NCBI GenBank assembly: GCA_002431965.1
Contig: DJEW01000014.1
Coordinates: forward strand, 1-63,758
Direction of reading: 5' to 3'
DNA length: 63,758 bases
Source of the DNA: Clostridiales bacterium UBA5888
GTDB taxonomy: Bacteria > Bacillota > Clostridia > Oscillospirales > Oscillospiraceae
In this document: positions 49,734 to 58,500 of the stretch, in pieces
Numbering within the stretch: the first letter of the stretch is position 1
Layout of the letters: each line of letters starts with the position of its first letter
Program-made: the position numbers and the translations under genes
The notes under the pieces: model-generated
Seen by the model: only the letters and a program-made list of their open reading frames with translations
Told to the model about the DNA's origin: nothing
Database searches by the model: none

Positions 49734-50915
49734 ATGAAACACTATCTTTTTACATCCGAATCCGTGACCGAGGGGCATCCCGACAAAATATGCGACCAGA
49801 TCTCCGACGCGGTGCTCGACGCGATACTGGCTGCCGACCCCGACGGGCGCGTTGCCTGCGAAACAACGGCGTCCACCGGGCTTATCCACATCATGGGTGA
49901 GATCAGCACGAAGTGCTATGTTGACATCGCCAGGATCGCGCGCGAGGTCGTGCGCGAGATAGGGTATGACCGGTCAAAGTACGGCTTTGACTGCGACACC
50001 TGCGGCATCATCACAAATATCGACGAGCAGTCCGGCGACATCGCCATGGGCGTTAACCGCTCGCTGGAAACCAAGACCGGCGAGGACGCGCAGCTGCAGA
50101 ACGGCGCGGGCGACCAGGGCATGATGTTCGGCTACGCCTGCGACGAAACGCCGGAGCTTATGCCCCTGCCCATTTCGCTGGCGCACAAGCTGGCGCTGCG
50201 CCTGACCGCAGTGAGAAAGGAGCGGCTGGTCGGCTATCTCCGCCCCGACGGAAAAACGCAGGTAACGGTGGAATATGACGAAAACCGCCGCCCCGTGCGC
50301 GTGGACACTGTCGTCATTTCCACGCAGCACGCCCCCGACGCGGACCTTGAGACCATCCGGCGCGACATGATAGAGCTTGTCGTCAAGCCCACCATCCCCG
50401 CGGAGCTTCTGGACGAAAACACCCGATACTACGTCAATCCGACCGGACGCTTCGTCATCGGCGGACCGCAGGGCGACTCCGGGCTTACCGGGCGCAAGAT
50501 AATCGTGGACACCTACGGCGGCAGCGCGCCGCACGGCGGCGGCGCTTTCTCCGGCAAGGATCCCACCAAGGTCGATCGCTCTGCGGCATATGCCGCGCGC
50601 TATATTGCCAAAAACGTCGTTGCGGCAGGGCTGGCGCGGCGCTGCCAGGTGCAGCTTGCCTACGCCATCGGCGTGGCAAAGCCCGTGAGCGTGCTGGTTG
50701 AGACCTTCGGCACCGGCAAGGTGGACGATTTCGCGCTGGCCGAGGCGGTGGAAAAGGTCTTCGACCTGCGCCCGACCGCGATAATCCGGGAGCTTGACCT
50801 CAAAAAGCCCATATACCGCAAGCTTGCCGCGTATGGGCACATGGGGCGCGAGGATCTGGGCGTGCGCTGGGAGGACACCGACAGGATCGACGCCCTGCTG
50901 GCGGCGCTCAACTGA
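49734..50915 (+). CDS. metK: S-adenosylmethionine synthetase
   Basis: Makes SAM from methionine and ATP. 393 residues with TEGHPDKICDQISDAVLD at the N-terminus, the loop GAGDQGMMFGYA near residue 122 and the phosphate-binding GGGAFSGKDPTKVDRSAAY near 264. GAGAGGAG precedes the ATG. Regulated by the upstream SAM-I riboswitch. Confidence 0.97.
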   Translation: MKHYLFTSESVTEGHPDKICDQISDAVLDAILAADPDGRVACETTASTGLIHIMGEISTKCYVDIARIAREVVREIGYDRSKYGFDCDTCGIITNIDEQSGDIAMGVNRSLETKTGEDAQLQNGAGDQGMMFGYACDETPELMPLPISLAHKLALRLTAVRKERLVGYLRPDGKTQVTVEYDENRRPVRVDTVVISTQHAPDADLETIRRDMIELVVKPTIPAELLDENTRYYVNPTGRFVIGGPQGDSGLTGRKIIVDTYGGSAPHGGGAFSGKDPTKVDRSAAYAARYIAKNVVAAGLARRCQVQLAYAIGVAKPVSVLVETFGTGKVDDFALAEAVEKVFDLRPTAIIRELDLKKPIYRKLAAYGHMGREDLGVRWEDTDRIDALLAALN

Positions 50916-50918
50916 GTA

Positions 50919-50947
50919 TTGGCTTTTTGCGGAACATACAGTATAAT
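50919..50947 (+). promoter_or_regulatory. Promoter of the GH2-GH36 unit
   Basis: TTGGCT at 50919-50924, a 17-base spacer and TATAAT at 50942-50947, right after metK. A small terminator-like hairpin follows at 50967, inside the leader. Confidence 0.65.
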
Positions 50948-50966
50948 GAAAGGCGAGAGATCCCAT

Positions 50967-50986
50967 GGCGGATTTCCCGCCTTTTT
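50967..50986 (+). terminator. Terminator or leader hairpin before the GH2 gene
   Basis: GGCGG at 50967-50971 pairs with CCGCC at 50977-50981, followed by TTTTT. It could end metK transcripts, but it also lies about 15 bases into the GH2 leader. Confidence 0.55.
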
Positions 50987-51023
50987 CAACTATTAAATTA
51001 TCACAGCGAAGGAGTGACGCGCG

Positions 51024-53363
51024 ATGATAAGCCTGTGCGACGGCTGGCAGTTCCGGTGGAAATGGAGCGAGGATTTCATGTCCGGCGCGGCGGAGGGAGA
51101 GCATGTGCGCCTGCCGCACACCGTGCGCGAAGTGCCGCTGCATTACGCCGCGCCGGAGGATTATGAGACCGTGTGCGCCTACCGGCGGACGCTCAGCATC
51201 CCGGCGGAGTATGAGGGCAAGCGCCTTTTCCTCCAGTTTGACGGCGCGGCGCACATCGCCGAGGTGTTTGTAAACGGCGTGAAATGCGCCGAGCACCGCT
51301 GCGGCTATACGGCGTTCCGCGCGGAGATAACGGAGCTTGTGAAATACGGCGCGGACAATATGCTCTCCGTGCGGCTCGACTGCACGGAGAACCCCGCGAT
51401 ACCGCCGTTTGGCTTCGTGATAGATTATCTCACCTATGGCGGGCTGTACCGCGAGGTGTGGCTGGATGTGCGCGAGAGGACGTATATAGAGGATGTGTTC
51501 GTTTCCACGCCAACAGCAAACCGCGTGCGCGCCGCGATCACGATAAACGGCGGCGCAGAGCGCGCGAGGGTGCGCATACTCGACGGGACGCGCTGTCTTG
51601 CCGAGGGAGAGAGCGCGGGGGAGGCGATAGAGCTTGATGTTCCGGGCGCAGAGCCGTGGAGCTGCGAGCATCCAAAGCTCTATACCTGCGCCGCTGCGCT
51701 TTCAAACGGCGACGAGCGGCGCGTCACATTCGGCTTCCGCACGGCGGAGTTCCGCGCGGACGGGCTGTATCTCAACGGCGAGCAGGTATTCCTGCGCGGG
51801 CTGAACCGGCATCAGAGCTACCCCTATATCGGCTATGCCGCGCCGGAGAGCCTCCAGCGCGAGGATGCGCGCATACTGCGCCATGAGCTGGGCTGCAACG
51901 CGGTGCGCACATCGCACTACCCGCAGAGCCGGTATTTCATCGACGAATGCGACCGCGAGGGACTGCTGGTGTTCACGGAGCTTCCCGGCTGGCAGCATAT
52001 CGGCGGCGCGGAGTGGAAGGCGCAGGCGGAGGAGAACGTGCGGGAGATGGTGATGCAGTACCGCAGCCACCCGAGCGTCGTGCTGTGGGGCGTGCGGATA
52101 AACGAAAGCGTGGACGACGACGAGTTCTACGCGCGCACGAATGCCATCGCCCATGAGCTTGACCCAACGCGCGCGACCACCGGCGTGCGCTATCTTGAAA
52201 AGAGCAGTCTTCTGGAGGACGTGTATTCTTATAATGACTTCTCCCACTGCGGCACGAACGCCGGCGCGATGCCCAAGGCAAGGGTCACGCCTGACCAGCG
52301 CAAAGCCCTCATCATATCCGAGCATAACGGGCATATGTTCCCCACGAAGTCCTTTGACCCGTGGGCAAAGCGGCAGGAGCAGGCGCTGCGCCATGCGCGC
52401 GTGCTCGCGGCGGCGCAGGCTGACGGCGGACACGCCGGGTGCTTCGGCTGGTGCATGTTCGATTATCCCACGCATAAGGACTTCGGCTCGGGCGACAGGG
52501 TGTGCTACCACGGGGTGATGGACGCTTTCCGCAACCCCAAGCTCGCCGCCGCTCTCTACGCCAGCCAGAGCGGGGAGCGTGATGTGCTGGAGGTCGCCTC
52601 AACGATGGACATCGGCGATTACGCCGCGGGAAATATCGGCGAGGTCTACGTTTTTACGAACGCAGACGAGGTCGCGCTTTATAAAAACGACGAATACGTC
52701 ACGACGTTCAGACCCGCGGGCTTTGCGGGGCTGGCGCACCCTCCGGTGCTCGCCGGCGATACGATAGGCTGCCTTCTCGCCACGCAGGAGGGCTTCACCG
52801 GCGCAAAGGAACGGCTGCTGCACGACTGCCTTGTTTCCGCCGGGAGGCACGGGCTTGCCAACATGCCGCTGGGGGACAAGCTGAAAATGCTGTGGTGCAT
52901 GGCGGCGTACCGGCTGAGCTTCGCCGACGGCGTGGCGCTGTACGGCAAGTACGTGGGTAACTGGGGCGGCGAGGCGACGCGCTGGCGCTTTGAGGCGCGG
53001 CGCGGCGGGAAGACCGTCTGCTCCGCAACGCGCGCCCCCGGGCGGACGCTTCGCCTTGACGTGCGCGTGAGCAGCAGCGTGCTCTGCGAAAAGCAAAGCT
53101 ACGACATGGCGGCGGTGCGTGTGCGGATACTGGACGAATACGGCACGACGGCAAGCTACGCCCAGCTTCCGGTGGAGCTTCGCGCCGAGGGCTGCATCGC
53201 GCTTGCGGGTGCGGACAGAGTGACGGCGGAGGGTGGAATGTGCGGCGCGTATGTGCGCTCGATGGGGCGCGCGGGGCGCGGCACACTGCGGCTGAGAGCG
53301 CCGGGAATGGATGAGGTAAAGATAGATTTCACGGTTGAGATCGGGGAGGGTGAACATGTATAG
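51024..53363 (+). CDS. Glycoside hydrolase family 2 enzyme (beta-galactosidase/beta-glucuronidase-like)
   Basis: 779 residues, no signal peptide, so cytoplasmic. GH2 layout: a sugar-binding domain at 1-160 (QFDGAAHIAEVFVNG, GGLYREVWL), an immunoglobulin-like domain to about 255, and a TIM barrel at about 255-540. Likely catalytic acid/base Glu361 in LWGVRINESVDD; likely nucleophile Glu433 in IISEHNGHM. C-terminal beta domains follow. The substrate may be a beta-galactoside, glucuronide or mannoside. The next gene, a GH36 enzyme, starts within its last bases, which points to joint attack on a galactose-containing plant or host glycan (inference). No transporter or regulator lies nearby. Confidence 0.87.
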   Translation: MISLCDGWQFRWKWSEDFMSGAAEGEHVRLPHTVREVPLHYAAPEDYETVCAYRRTLSIPAEYEGKRLFLQFDGAAHIAEVFVNGVKCAEHRCGYTAFRAEITELVKYGADNMLSVRLDCTENPAIPPFGFVIDYLTYGGLYREVWLDVRERTYIEDVFVSTPTANRVRAAITINGGAERARVRILDGTRCLAEGESAGEAIELDVPGAEPWSCEHPKLYTCAAALSNGDERRVTFGFRTAEFRADGLYLNGEQVFLRGLNRHQSYPYIGYAAPESLQREDARILRHELGCNAVRTSHYPQSRYFIDECDREGLLVFTELPGWQHIGGAEWKAQAEENVREMVMQYRSHPSVVLWGVRINESVDDDEFYARTNAIAHELDPTRATTGVRYLEKSSLLEDVYSYNDFSHCGTNAGAMPKARVTPDQRKALIISEHNGHMFPTKSFDPWAKRQEQALRHARVLAAAQADGGHAGCFGWCMFDYPTHKDFGSGDRVCYHGVMDAFRNPKLAAALYASQSGERDVLEVASTMDIGDYAAGNIGEVYVFTNADEVALYKNDEYVTTFRPAGFAGLAHPPVLAGDTIGCLLATQEGFTGAKERLLHDCLVSAGRHGLANMPLGDKLKMLWCMAAYRLSFADGVALYGKYVGNWGGEATRWRFEARRGGKTVCSATRAPGRTLRLDVRVSSSVLCEKQSYDMAAVRVRILDEYGTTASYAQLPVELRAEGCIALAGADRVTAEGGMCGAYVRSMGRAGRGTLRLRAPGMDEVKIDFTVEIGEGEHV

Positions 53364-54939
53364 AATAAGCTATGAGATACGCTTTGAAAAGAGCGCGCCC
53401 ATAACGGGCACGGCTGAGACGGCGGGCGGCGAGTGGCGCTTTGCGCCTGAGCTGCCGCAGGATAAAATAGTTTCAGCCCGCGCGGAGATACCGCTCATTA
53501 CGGCAGAGGATGAGCGAATATTCATCAACGGCTACCAGACGTGGACATTCTGCCCGGAGTATACGCGCAGGGATAAGCTGCCCGGCGTGGGGCGCTTCCC
53601 CAAATTCGTTGTAGACCGCTACGGCATGGATCGCTACGGCGACTATCACTTTGTCGGCTATCCGCGCCGCGCGGGGCTGCTGCACGGCGAGAGCTGGTGC
53701 TATTTCCGCCGGGGCGAGGTCTTCCGGCTCATTGCGTCGCTCTCCGAGCGCGCGGGGTACACGCTTTTCACCTATGACGCGCCGCAAAACCTCCTGACCG
53801 TGCAGCGCGACTGCGCGGGGATAGAGTGCAACGGGGAATACCCGGTGTTTGAGCTGTTCTTTGCCGGGGGCGGAGAGAACGCCGTTTTTGACGCATGGTT
53901 TGCCGCAATGGGCGTAAAGGCGCGCACACAGGTGAAGCTTGCGGGATACACCAGCTGGTATAACCGCTATCAGAACATAAACGAGGACAGCATAAGCGAC
54001 GATCTTGCCGGCTGCGCCGAGGTCATGCGCGCGGGGGATCTTTTCCAGATAGACGACGGCTGGGAGACCGCCGTCGGCGACTGGCTCGAGGCGGATGAAA
54101 AGAAATTCCCGCTCGGCATGAAAATGCTTGCCGACGGCATACACCGGAGGGATTTTCTTGCAGGGCTGTGGCTCGCGCCGTTCGTTTGCCAGAAAGGCTC
54201 GGCGCTCATGCGCGAGCATCCCGAGTGGCTTTATATGCACGAGGGGAAGCCGTGGTACTGCGGCAGCAACTGGGGCGGGTTTTACGCGCTGGATATAGAC
54301 AATCCGGAGTTTACGGCATACATTGAAAGGGTCTTTGACCGGGTGCTCAACGAATGGGGGTTCGATCTTGTAAAGCTGGACTTTCTCTATGCCGCCGCGC
54401 CCTACGGCGATGCGCGCGAGACGCGCGCGGGGCGCATGACGCGCGCCATGGAGCTGCTGCGGCGGCTGTGCGGGGACAAGCTGATCCTCGGCTGCGGCGT
54501 GCCGGTGATGCCGGCGTTCGGGCTGGTGGATTACTGCCGCGTAGGCTGCGACGTGGGGCTGAACTGGAACGGCAGTCCTCTTGTGCGCGCGGCGAACCGT
54601 GAAGCGGTGTCCACACGCCGCGCCGTGCTCAACAGCATATTCCGCCGCCAGCTCAACGGCAGGGCTTATCTCAGCGACCCGGATGTATTTTTCCTGCGCG
54701 ATGACAACATAAGGCTGACGGAGGAGGAGAAGTATACCCTTGCCACGGTCAACAGTCTCTTCGGCGGGGTGCTGCTGTGCTCTGACAATATGGGGCGTTA
54801 CACGCCCGAGGCGCGGGAACTCTATGAACGGCTTTTGAAAAACCGTGATGCGCGCAATATCCGCGTCACGAACAATGCCGGCGGGCTCTCCGTTGCCTAC
54901 GACCTCGACGGCACGGATGAGATACTTAACGTAGAGTGA
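53356..54939 (+). CDS. Glycoside hydrolase family 36 alpha-galactosidase-like protein
   Basis: 527 residues from the ATG at 53356; GGGAGGG ends just upstream. It overlaps the GH2 gene end by eight bases. The (beta/alpha)8 core has SWYNRYQNINED, LFQIDDGWETAVGDW and LAGLWLAPFVCQKGS. The nucleophile Asp342 is in KLDFLYAA, and the acid/base Asp399 in VGCDVGLNW, the normal GH36 pair. It is shorter than the ~730-residue RafA type, with a reduced N-terminal beta domain. No signal peptide is seen, so it is cytoplasmic. Confidence 0.87.
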   Translation: MYRISYEIRFEKSAPITGTAETAGGEWRFAPELPQDKIVSARAEIPLITAEDERIFINGYQTWTFCPEYTRRDKLPGVGRFPKFVVDRYGMDRYGDYHFVGYPRRAGLLHGESWCYFRRGEVFRLIASLSERAGYTLFTYDAPQNLLTVQRDCAGIECNGEYPVFELFFAGGGENAVFDAWFAAMGVKARTQVKLAGYTSWYNRYQNINEDSISDDLAGCAEVMRAGDLFQIDDGWETAVGDWLEADEKKFPLGMKMLADGIHRRDFLAGLWLAPFVCQKGSALMREHPEWLYMHEGKPWYCGSNWGGFYALDIDNPEFTAYIERVFDRVLNEWGFDLVKLDFLYAAAPYGDARETRAGRMTRAMELLRRLCGDKLILGCGVPVMPAFGLVDYCRVGCDVGLNWNGSPLVRAANREAVSTRRAVLNSIFRRQLNGRAYLSDPDVFFLRDDNIRLTEEEKYTLATVNSLFGGVLLCSDNMGRYTPEARELYERLLKNRDARNIRVTNNAGGLSVAYDLDGTDEILNVE

Positions 54940-54991
54940 CAAGGTTAAAAAAATGGAAAAGACGATGAATTGCTAAGGACGGTAGAGTGAG

Positions 54992-56593
54992 ATGAGCGAG
55001 AAAAAAGAAAAGTGTTTTTTAATCGTTTCCGGAATGATTTTTGCGTTGGCTTTCTTTGGATTTATATTGTTTATCAATGCCAGAATTGATTTTCTGCTTA
55101 ATTCCGATGATTCCAGCGAACTTGTGTTGGGGCGCCTGCTGGCCTCGGAAAACCGGCTGCTGTCAAAAAACTGGTATTACTCAACGGAACTGAGGGTAGT
55201 TAATACGCAGATATTTTATGCCTTTTTCTTTAAACTGTTTCAAAATTGGCACACGGTCAGGATCGCTTCCTATATCTGCTTATATATTGTCATGATCGCC
55301 GCCTACTACTTCATGTGTAAAGCGCTGACCATAAAAAAATACTTTTTGATAACTGCAGCTTTGCTGATGATACCGTTTTCTGAAGACTATTTTTCTGTTG
55401 TTCTGAAAGGGGCTTATTACATACCACATATCGCCATCACCTTTTTCACTCTTGGCTTTAGCGAGACCTGTATTGAGATGACAAACGGAAAGCGGGAGAA
55501 GATATGTGTTTTTGCCGCCTTTTTGTGCGCAATACTTGCGGGTATGGGCGGCGCAAGACAGGTGGTCGTACTGTATTTTCCTTTAGCACTTGCAGCGATG
55601 TGCATCATTGCGCTTGGCTTATCGGTTGATGAAGGGAAAATAATTTGCGTATTAAATCCCGAAGACAGAAAATACATACGCTTTTCGTTTATATCGTTCG
55701 CGGGAGCTCTTATAGGATACGTCATCAATACCAGGATCCTGTCAAAGATTTTCACATTCGAGCAGTGGGATAGTATTTGTTTCCAGGGGTTTGATGTCTA
55801 CAAGCTGCAGCAGGTCGTGAATGGGTTTTTAACATCCTATGGATATAAGACCGAAAAGGTATTCAGCACTGCCCTGCTGTGCAATTTCATATGTCTGTGC
55901 TGGCTGGTACTGACTTTGACGGCGTGCTTGTATATATTGAAAAACAGAAAGAGAGTGACTCCGTCGCATTTCAGACTGGCTTTGTTCACTGTTGCGGCGT
56001 TTGCCACATTTATTATTCTGTACGTGTTTACAGACCTCGGCTACGGCAACAGGTATAATCTGCCAATAATCATTTTGTCAATACCGATGATAGCGGTGCT
56101 GTTTAAGAACACGAAGCTCCAAAGCTCGGTAAACTATGCATTATTAACATTATTTGTTCTGCTTGTTTTATGTGCCGGCGGTCTGCGCTGCAGAGATAAA
56201 TGCAGAGTTGATTATACTGCTGAACTGCGCAGCATCGTGGCTGCTCTGCAAAATGAACAGTACACAGAAGGGTATACGACGCTATGGCGGGGGAATGTAC
56301 TGACCGAGTTGTCGAACGGAGTTATCGACGTGAGAGTCTGGCAGGAATCGGAACCTTATCAGCACATAACGGTTGACAGTATTGATGACACCAACAAGTG
56401 GTTGCAGCTGGTCGCCCATGATTATACACGCCCGGAAGGGAAGGTTTTCCTGCTGTTTACAACAACTGAATGGGAAAACAATCCGTGGAAAGGGAAACTG
56501 AGCACAGATAATGTTATATATCATTCCGGCGAATATATGGTGATCGGATATGAAAGCTATGACAAGCTTTTGAAGGATACCACACAGCAGTAG
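54992..56593 (+). CDS. AT-rich polytopic membrane protein, unknown function
   Basis: 533 residues with about ten or eleven hydrophobic segments. I do not recognise the family. The first extracytoplasmic loop has an acidic stretch, LNSDDSSELVLGRLL, then NRLLSKNWYYSTE. That resembles the acidic-loop-after-TM1 pattern of GT-C sugar transferases. The C-terminal 110 residues are soluble. Base composition is clearly lower in GC than the flanking genes (roughly 40% by eye against about 60%), with many AAA, TTT and AGA codons, so recent transfer is likely. The ribosome-binding site is weak. It follows the GH36 gene by 52 bases. Confidence 0.7.
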   Translation: MSEKKEKCFLIVSGMIFALAFFGFILFINARIDFLLNSDDSSELVLGRLLASENRLLSKNWYYSTELRVVNTQIFYAFFFKLFQNWHTVRIASYICLYIVMIAAYYFMCKALTIKKYFLITAALLMIPFSEDYFSVVLKGAYYIPHIAITFFTLGFSETCIEMTNGKREKICVFAAFLCAILAGMGGARQVVVLYFPLALAAMCIIALGLSVDEGKIICVLNPEDRKYIRFSFISFAGALIGYVINTRILSKIFTFEQWDSICFQGFDVYKLQQVVNGFLTSYGYKTEKVFSTALLCNFICLCWLVLTLTACLYILKNRKRVTPSHFRLALFTVAAFATFIILYVFTDLGYGNRYNLPIIILSIPMIAVLFKNTKLQSSVNYALLTLFVLLVLCAGGLRCRDKCRVDYTAELRSIVAALQNEQYTEGYTTLWRGNVLTELSNGVIDVRVWQESEPYQHITVDSIDDTNKWLQLVAHDYTRPEGKVFLLFTTTEWENNPWKGKLSTDNVIYHSGEYMVIGYESYDKLLKDTTQQ

Positions 56594-56745
56594 TGAGGTT
56601 TACGCTGCAATAACGCCCCCCATCATTTCATCTCCTACGCTACAACATCGCAGCTCTTTCATCCGGTAAAGCTGTTCTCCATTTTGTGCCTCGCTCGTGA
56701 TATTATCTTTTCCGCTATTTATATTCTTTCATCGAGGTTAGAAAA

Positions 56746-57345
56746 ATGAAACGATCAACGAAATACCTGCTGAAGCTTTTCGCCGTCGCGGCGGTGCTGA
56801 CGCTGCTGTTTTCCTCCGGGCTGCTCACTCCGGCGGACGTGCCGGCACCGGCAGACAGCGGCGCATATCAGGAAACTGCCGCAAATTCGACACCATTCGA
56901 CAAATCCCCCCTGGAATCGCCGGCTGCTTCCGATGCTGAGAACGATTCTTCCTCTGCTGGCGCACCGGATGGGGTGCAATCCCCCTCTGATGCCGTGCCC
57001 GATGAGCACGGCGCGTATGACAGCAGGGACGATGTCGCGCTCTTCATCCATGTCTATGGGCGTCTGCCGGATAACTATATCACAAAGCAGCAGGCGCAAA
57101 GCGCCGGATGGAGCGGCGGCAGCGTTGAAAAATACTGCCCCGGAAAGTGCATCGGCGGCGACCTGTTCGGCAACTACGAGGGACTTTTGCCTGACAAAAG
57201 CGGACGCATATGGACAGAGTGCGACATAAACACCCTTGGCGCGTCCTCACGCGGCGCAGAGCGCATGGTCTTCTCAAACGACGGTCTGATCTACTACACT
57301 CCGGACCATTATTCGAGCTTTGAGCTTCTTTACGGTGAGCCGTAG
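56746..57345 (+). CDS. Secreted guanyl-specific ribonuclease, barnase family
   Basis: 199 residues: an N-terminal signal/anchor segment (residues 6-28), a disordered Pro/Ser/Asp-rich linker (30-92), then a domain strongly resembling barnase from residue 95 to the end. Alignment by eye keeps all catalytic residues: Lys114 in LPDNYITK, Glu158 in WTECDI, Arg169, Arg173 in AERM and His188 in PDHYSSF, at near-barnase spacing. Glycine-rich PGKCIGGDLFGN also matches. Three cysteines (131, 135, 159) are absent from barnase. The enzyme should cut RNA outside the cell. I found no barstar-like inhibitor gene nearby. Confidence 0.88.
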   Translation: MKRSTKYLLKLFAVAAVLTLLFSSGLLTPADVPAPADSGAYQETAANSTPFDKSPLESPAASDAENDSSSAGAPDGVQSPSDAVPDEHGAYDSRDDVALFIHVYGRLPDNYITKQQAQSAGWSGGSVEKYCPGKCIGGDLFGNYEGLLPDKSGRIWTECDINTLGASSRGAERMVFSNDGLIYYTPDHYSSFELLYGEP

Positions 57346-57390
57346 GGGGTGATAATTCTCCTCCAATTTTTTCTTCCCATATATGAGCAT

Positions 57391-57504
57391 TTCGACAGAA
57401 TGTGACATTTGAATTTTGTGGAGATTTACTTTTTTTGTCGAAAATGCTTGCGTCATGAAATACCGTGATATATTATGTCAACAAATCGCCTGTAAGATTC
57501 GACA
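57391..57504. promoter_or_regulatory. spo0A promoter with three 0A-box heptamers
   Basis: TTGCGT at 57448-57453, a 17-base spacer and TATTAT at 57471-57476 form a fair promoter. Exact TGTCGAA heptamers, the core of the Spo0A-binding box, occur at 57391-57397 (minus), 57436-57442 (plus, in TTTGTCGAA just upstream of the -35) and 57498-57504 (minus, just after the start site). The arrangement fits autoregulation. No other gene is visible in the 273-bp gap. Confidence 0.65.
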
Positions 57505-57618
57505 GGATTCTGTTGTTGTGCAAGTGTCAACTATGGTAAATTTAATGCGACGAGACGGTGAAAACTGCTTTTTAAATACAGCACGCTTCATGCGAAGCAA
57601 ATTGGGAGGATTAGAATT

Positions 57619-58422
57619 ATGGAAACCAAAACTCGCATTTTCACAGCAGACCCGAATCTGGATTTCTGCAAGATGCTCGAAAGAGTCGCAACTGCAGAGA
57701 AGGACATGGAAATCGTCGGGATGGCAGTGGACGGCGCGGATGCTCTGGCAAAGATTGCTGAGCTGCGCCCGGACGTCGTGCTTCTCGAGCTGGTGCTGCC
57801 CACGCTGGATGGGCTGGAGGTTTTGCGCAGGATGCCCGAAACCGGGTGCAAGCCCAGCGTGATCGTGCTCTCCGGCTTCATCAACAACAATGTTGTCTCT
57901 GCATGTTCTGCCGCGGGCGCGGACTTCTTTATCACAAAGCCCTGCGACACCTCCACTCTTCTCACGCGCATCCGGCAGGTCGCCGGACTGGCGCGCTCCT
58001 CCGCACCCGAGGGCGGCTTCGATTTTCATTCTTTCTCCCCTCCGCAGAGTCAGGGCGACACGCAGCTTGAAACCGTCGTCACAGACATCATCCACGAGAT
58101 CGGCGTGCCCGCGCACATCAAGGGTTATCAGTATCTGCGCGAGGCGATAATACTCACTATAAACGACATGGATATGATAAACGCGGTCACCAAGGTGCTC
58201 TATCCCGAGGTTGCCAAGAAATTCGCCACAACCCCCTCCCGCGTTGAGCGCGCCATCCGCCATGCGATCGAGGTCGCGTGGGATCGCGGCGACATTGAAA
58301 CTCTTCAGAAATTCTTCGGGTACACCGTTTCAAACATAAAAGGCAAGCCGACAAACAGCGAATTCATCGCCATGATCGCCGACAATCTGAGTCTGCGGCG
58401 CAGGCAGGTCGCTCATGGCTGA
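57619..58422 (+). CDS. spo0A: Spo0A homologue with degenerate receiver domain
   Basis: Master regulator of sporulation in Firmicutes, 267 residues. The C-terminal DNA-binding domain is very well kept (DIIHEIGVPAHIKGYQYLRE, KFATTPSRVERAIRHAIEVA, GYTVSNIKGKPTNSEFIAM). The receiver domain is altered at the active site. The phospho-acceptor Asp (B. subtilis Asp56) is Glu57, codon GAG at 57787-57789. The second metal-binding Asp (Asp11) is Pro12. The first acid (Asp11 here), the switch Ser85 and Lys107 remain. It therefore probably does not act as a normal phosphorylated switch; it may be constitutively active or controlled otherwise. The usual neighbour spoIVB is absent. GGGAGG precedes the ATG. 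Confidence 0.9.
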   Translation: METKTRIFTADPNLDFCKMLERVATAEKDMEIVGMAVDGADALAKIAELRPDVVLLELVLPTLDGLEVLRRMPETGCKPSVIVLSGFINNNVVSACSAAGADFFITKPCDTSTLLTRIRQVAGLARSSAPEGGFDFHSFSPPQSQGDTQLETVVTDIIHEIGVPAHIKGYQYLREAIILTINDMDMINAVTKVLYPEVAKKFATTPSRVERAIRHAIEVAWDRGDIETLQKFFGYTVSNIKGKPTNSEFIAMIADNLSLRRRQVAHG

Positions 58423-58470
58423 GACGTGCCGGGGCACGCCCGGAAATAATGATAAATAATGATATAAAAA

Positions 58471-58498
58471 GGTGAGCGCCGCGCCGGCGCTCACCTTT
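58471..58498. terminator. Bidirectional terminator after spo0A
   Basis: GGTGAGCGCC at 58471-58480 pairs with GGCGCTCACC at 58486-58495, with A residues before and TTTCT after. Confidence 0.82.
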
Positions 58499-58500
58499 CT

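Noticed and set aside
49974..51671. Open frame of 565 codons on the minus strand
   Set aside because: Shadow of metK and the GH2 gene; crosses a clear promoter and terminator region.
53473..54942. Open frame of 489 codons on the minus strand
   Set aside because: Shadow of the GH36 gene.
57346..57618. Barstar gene next to the ribonuclease
   Set aside because: Only short frames without barstar features; the gap is the spo0A promoter region.
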